Position numbers and translations under genes: made by a program. Under the pieces are notes generated by a model that ran no database searches, was not told the DNA's origin, and saw nothing but the letters and a program-made list of their open reading frames with translations. From an uncultured Clostridia bacterium (GTDB taxonomy: Bacteria; Bacillota; Clostridia; Lachnospirales; CAG-274): a stretch of DNA of 8,787 nucleotides. Of the stretch, positions 7,986-8,787 are shown one piece after another (position 1 is the first letter of the stretch; the number at the start of each line of letters is the position of its first letter). The DNA lies in contig CAJTVH010000082.1 in the NCBI GenBank assembly GCA_910579745.1, positions 1-8,787 on the forward strand, in the 5' to 3' direction.

Positions 7986-8088
7986 TTATTTATTGATTTC
8001 TGGGTTGTCGGTTCTGCCGACAAGGTAGTCAAGGGAGACGTTGAAGTAAAACGCAAGTGAAATAAAAAAGTTTTTAAAAGAGGTTAAA
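7986..8088 (-). pseudogene. Beheaded XRE repressor remnant
   Basis: Only the last part of an XRE protein remains (TSFKNFFISLAFYFNVSLDY, then LVGRTDNPEINK and stop). The end LVGRTDNP is typical of XRE repressors: the cassette 2 repressor ends LLGRTDNPNSHKQ, and the cassette 5 protein has SLAKYFNVPLDYLVG. The HTH helices and start are missing: homology stops close to the ribosome binding site of the replication gene. A deletion or recombination appears to have joined a sixth repressor's tail directly to the replication gene, removing its promoter region and any divergent small gene. Confidence 0.75.
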
Positions 8089-8101
8089 ATGAGGTGAGTA
8101 A

Positions 8102-8787
8102 ATGGCGAGACCGCAGAGAGAGGGCTTGTTATACTTTCCTTTTGACGTTGAATTTTTTTCGGATAAGAAAATAAAAATTCTGAGAGCGAGATATGGGGTG
8201 AAAGGAGTTTCACTGTACATATATTTGCTTTGTGAGGTATATAAAAACGGGTATTATGTAAAGCTTGATGATGATTACGAGTATTTAATCTCAGGAGAGT
8301 TAAACATGAGCGCGGAGGAAATAAAGCAGGTAATGAGATTCTTATTGGAACGGTCACTGTTTGATTATAAACTTTTTCAGTCGGACAATGTCATTACCTC
8401 CCTCGGAATACAGAGGAGATTTCAGGAAGCTGTAAAAAGCTCAGCGAAGAGAAGTCCCCGAATTATAGATAAATTTTGGCTTCTTTCAGAAGAGGAGACC
8501 CAAAGTTTTATTAAAGTTACCCATTTTCAGAATTATGCTTTACATAACCCCGATTATGTAAAACAAAACGGCGGTAAATCCGAGAATAACGACACAAAAG
8601 AAAAGAAAGTAAAAGAAATAAAAGAAAAAGAAATAAAAGATTTAAAAAACAATAATAGCTCGGAGCTTTTAAAAGCTCCCGAGCCGGAGGAGAAAGCGGT
8701 TATTGAGCTGACACTTAATGACAAAAGCCAATATCCGGTATACAAGGCGGATATTGACAGGTGGGGAGAGTTATATCCGGCCGTTGA
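8102..8787 (+). CDS. Phage replication initiator, DUF4373-type, 3' end missing
   Basis: The gene runs off the right edge after 228 codons. Residues 1-90 (MARPQREGLLYFPFDVEFFS, then KIKILRARYGVKGVSLYIYL and LLERSLFD) match the DUF4373 (Lin1244/Lin1753-like) N-terminal domain found in Gram-positive phage replication proteins, usually a winged-helix DNA-binding module. Residues about 160-180 are a lysine/glutamate-rich linker (KEKKVKEIKEKEIKD). The visible end (ELTLNDKSQYPVYKADIDRW) resembles the C-terminal part of related phage replication proteins. AGGTGA precedes the ATG. It marks the border between the control region and the replication module. By family it should bind the phage origin and help load helicase; that is not visible here. 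Confidence 0.85.
   Translation, partial: MARPQREGLLYFPFDVEFFSDKKIKILRARYGVKGVSLYIYLLCEVYKNGYYVKLDDDYEYLISGELNMSAEEIKQVMRFLLERSLFDYKLFQSDNVITSLGIQRRFQEAVKSSAKRSPRIIDKFWLLSEEETQSFIKVTHFQNYALHNPDYVKQNGGKSENNDTKEKKVKEIKEKEIKDLKNNNSSELLKAPEPEEKAVIELTLNDKSQYPVYKADIDRWGELYPAV

Noticed and set aside
7986..8357. Full-length 123-aa minus-strand ORF ending in an XRE tail
   Set aside because: Only about the last 34 codons are XRE-like. The rest is the complement of the replication gene, so it is scored as a pseudogene remnant.

Overview
This AT-rich window reads as the lysogeny-control and early region of a prophage, or a related integrative element, in a low-G+C Gram-positive host (Bacillota, Clostridia-like). 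The evidence is strong AGGAGG-type ribosome binding sites, TTGACA/TATAAT promoters with 17-bp spacers, very small genes, many XRE-family repressors, a lipoprotein gene beside the first repressor, and a DUF4373-type phage replication gene running off the right edge. No tRNA, rRNA, CRISPR array, transposase or integrase was found.

Layout. Positions 1-80 hold a leftward promoter and a structured leader for a gene beyond the left edge. A coiled-coil lipoprotein (320-1003, minus) lies downstream of a 186-aa XRE repressor (1142-1702, minus). From about 1142 to 6990 the window is a row of five similar cassettes. Each has (i) an XRE repressor on the minus strand, (ii) a divergent, operator-carrying rightward promoter, (iii) a tiny plus-strand gene, (iv) a stem-loop and (v) in four cassettes a convincing leftward (antisense) promoter just beyond the stem-loop. 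A small helical protein gene usually follows. The plus-strand genes encode membrane micropeptides of 43, 35, 60 and 39 aa in cassettes 1-2, soluble 40- and 39-aa proteins in cassettes 3-4, and a Cro-like XRE protein in cassette 5. Positions 6990-8100 hold a 91-aa paralogue of an earlier 71-aa gene, relics of small genes, a 62-aa basic protein, a beheaded XRE pseudogene and a possible downstream ORF. The replication gene starts at 8102.

How it may work. Each repressor probably shuts its own divergent promoters, because dyad operators fall inside the -35/-10 spacers. Each cassette has its own operator sequence, except that cassettes 3 and 5 look alike in both operator and recognition helix. The small rightward transcripts carry a second layer of control. 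In the 60-aa and 39-aa membrane-peptide genes, the start-codon region is complementary over 17-18 nt to the 3' region that overlaps the antisense promoter. In the two soluble-peptide cassettes, a leader hairpin loop GGCAAGT is exactly complementary to the 3' stem-loop ACTTGCC. Antisense promoters plus 5'-3' fold-back resemble type I toxin-antitoxin design. I infer that this is an array of repressor-controlled, RNA-buffered micropeptide switches, perhaps collected immunity regions. That reading comes from sequence alone and is untested.
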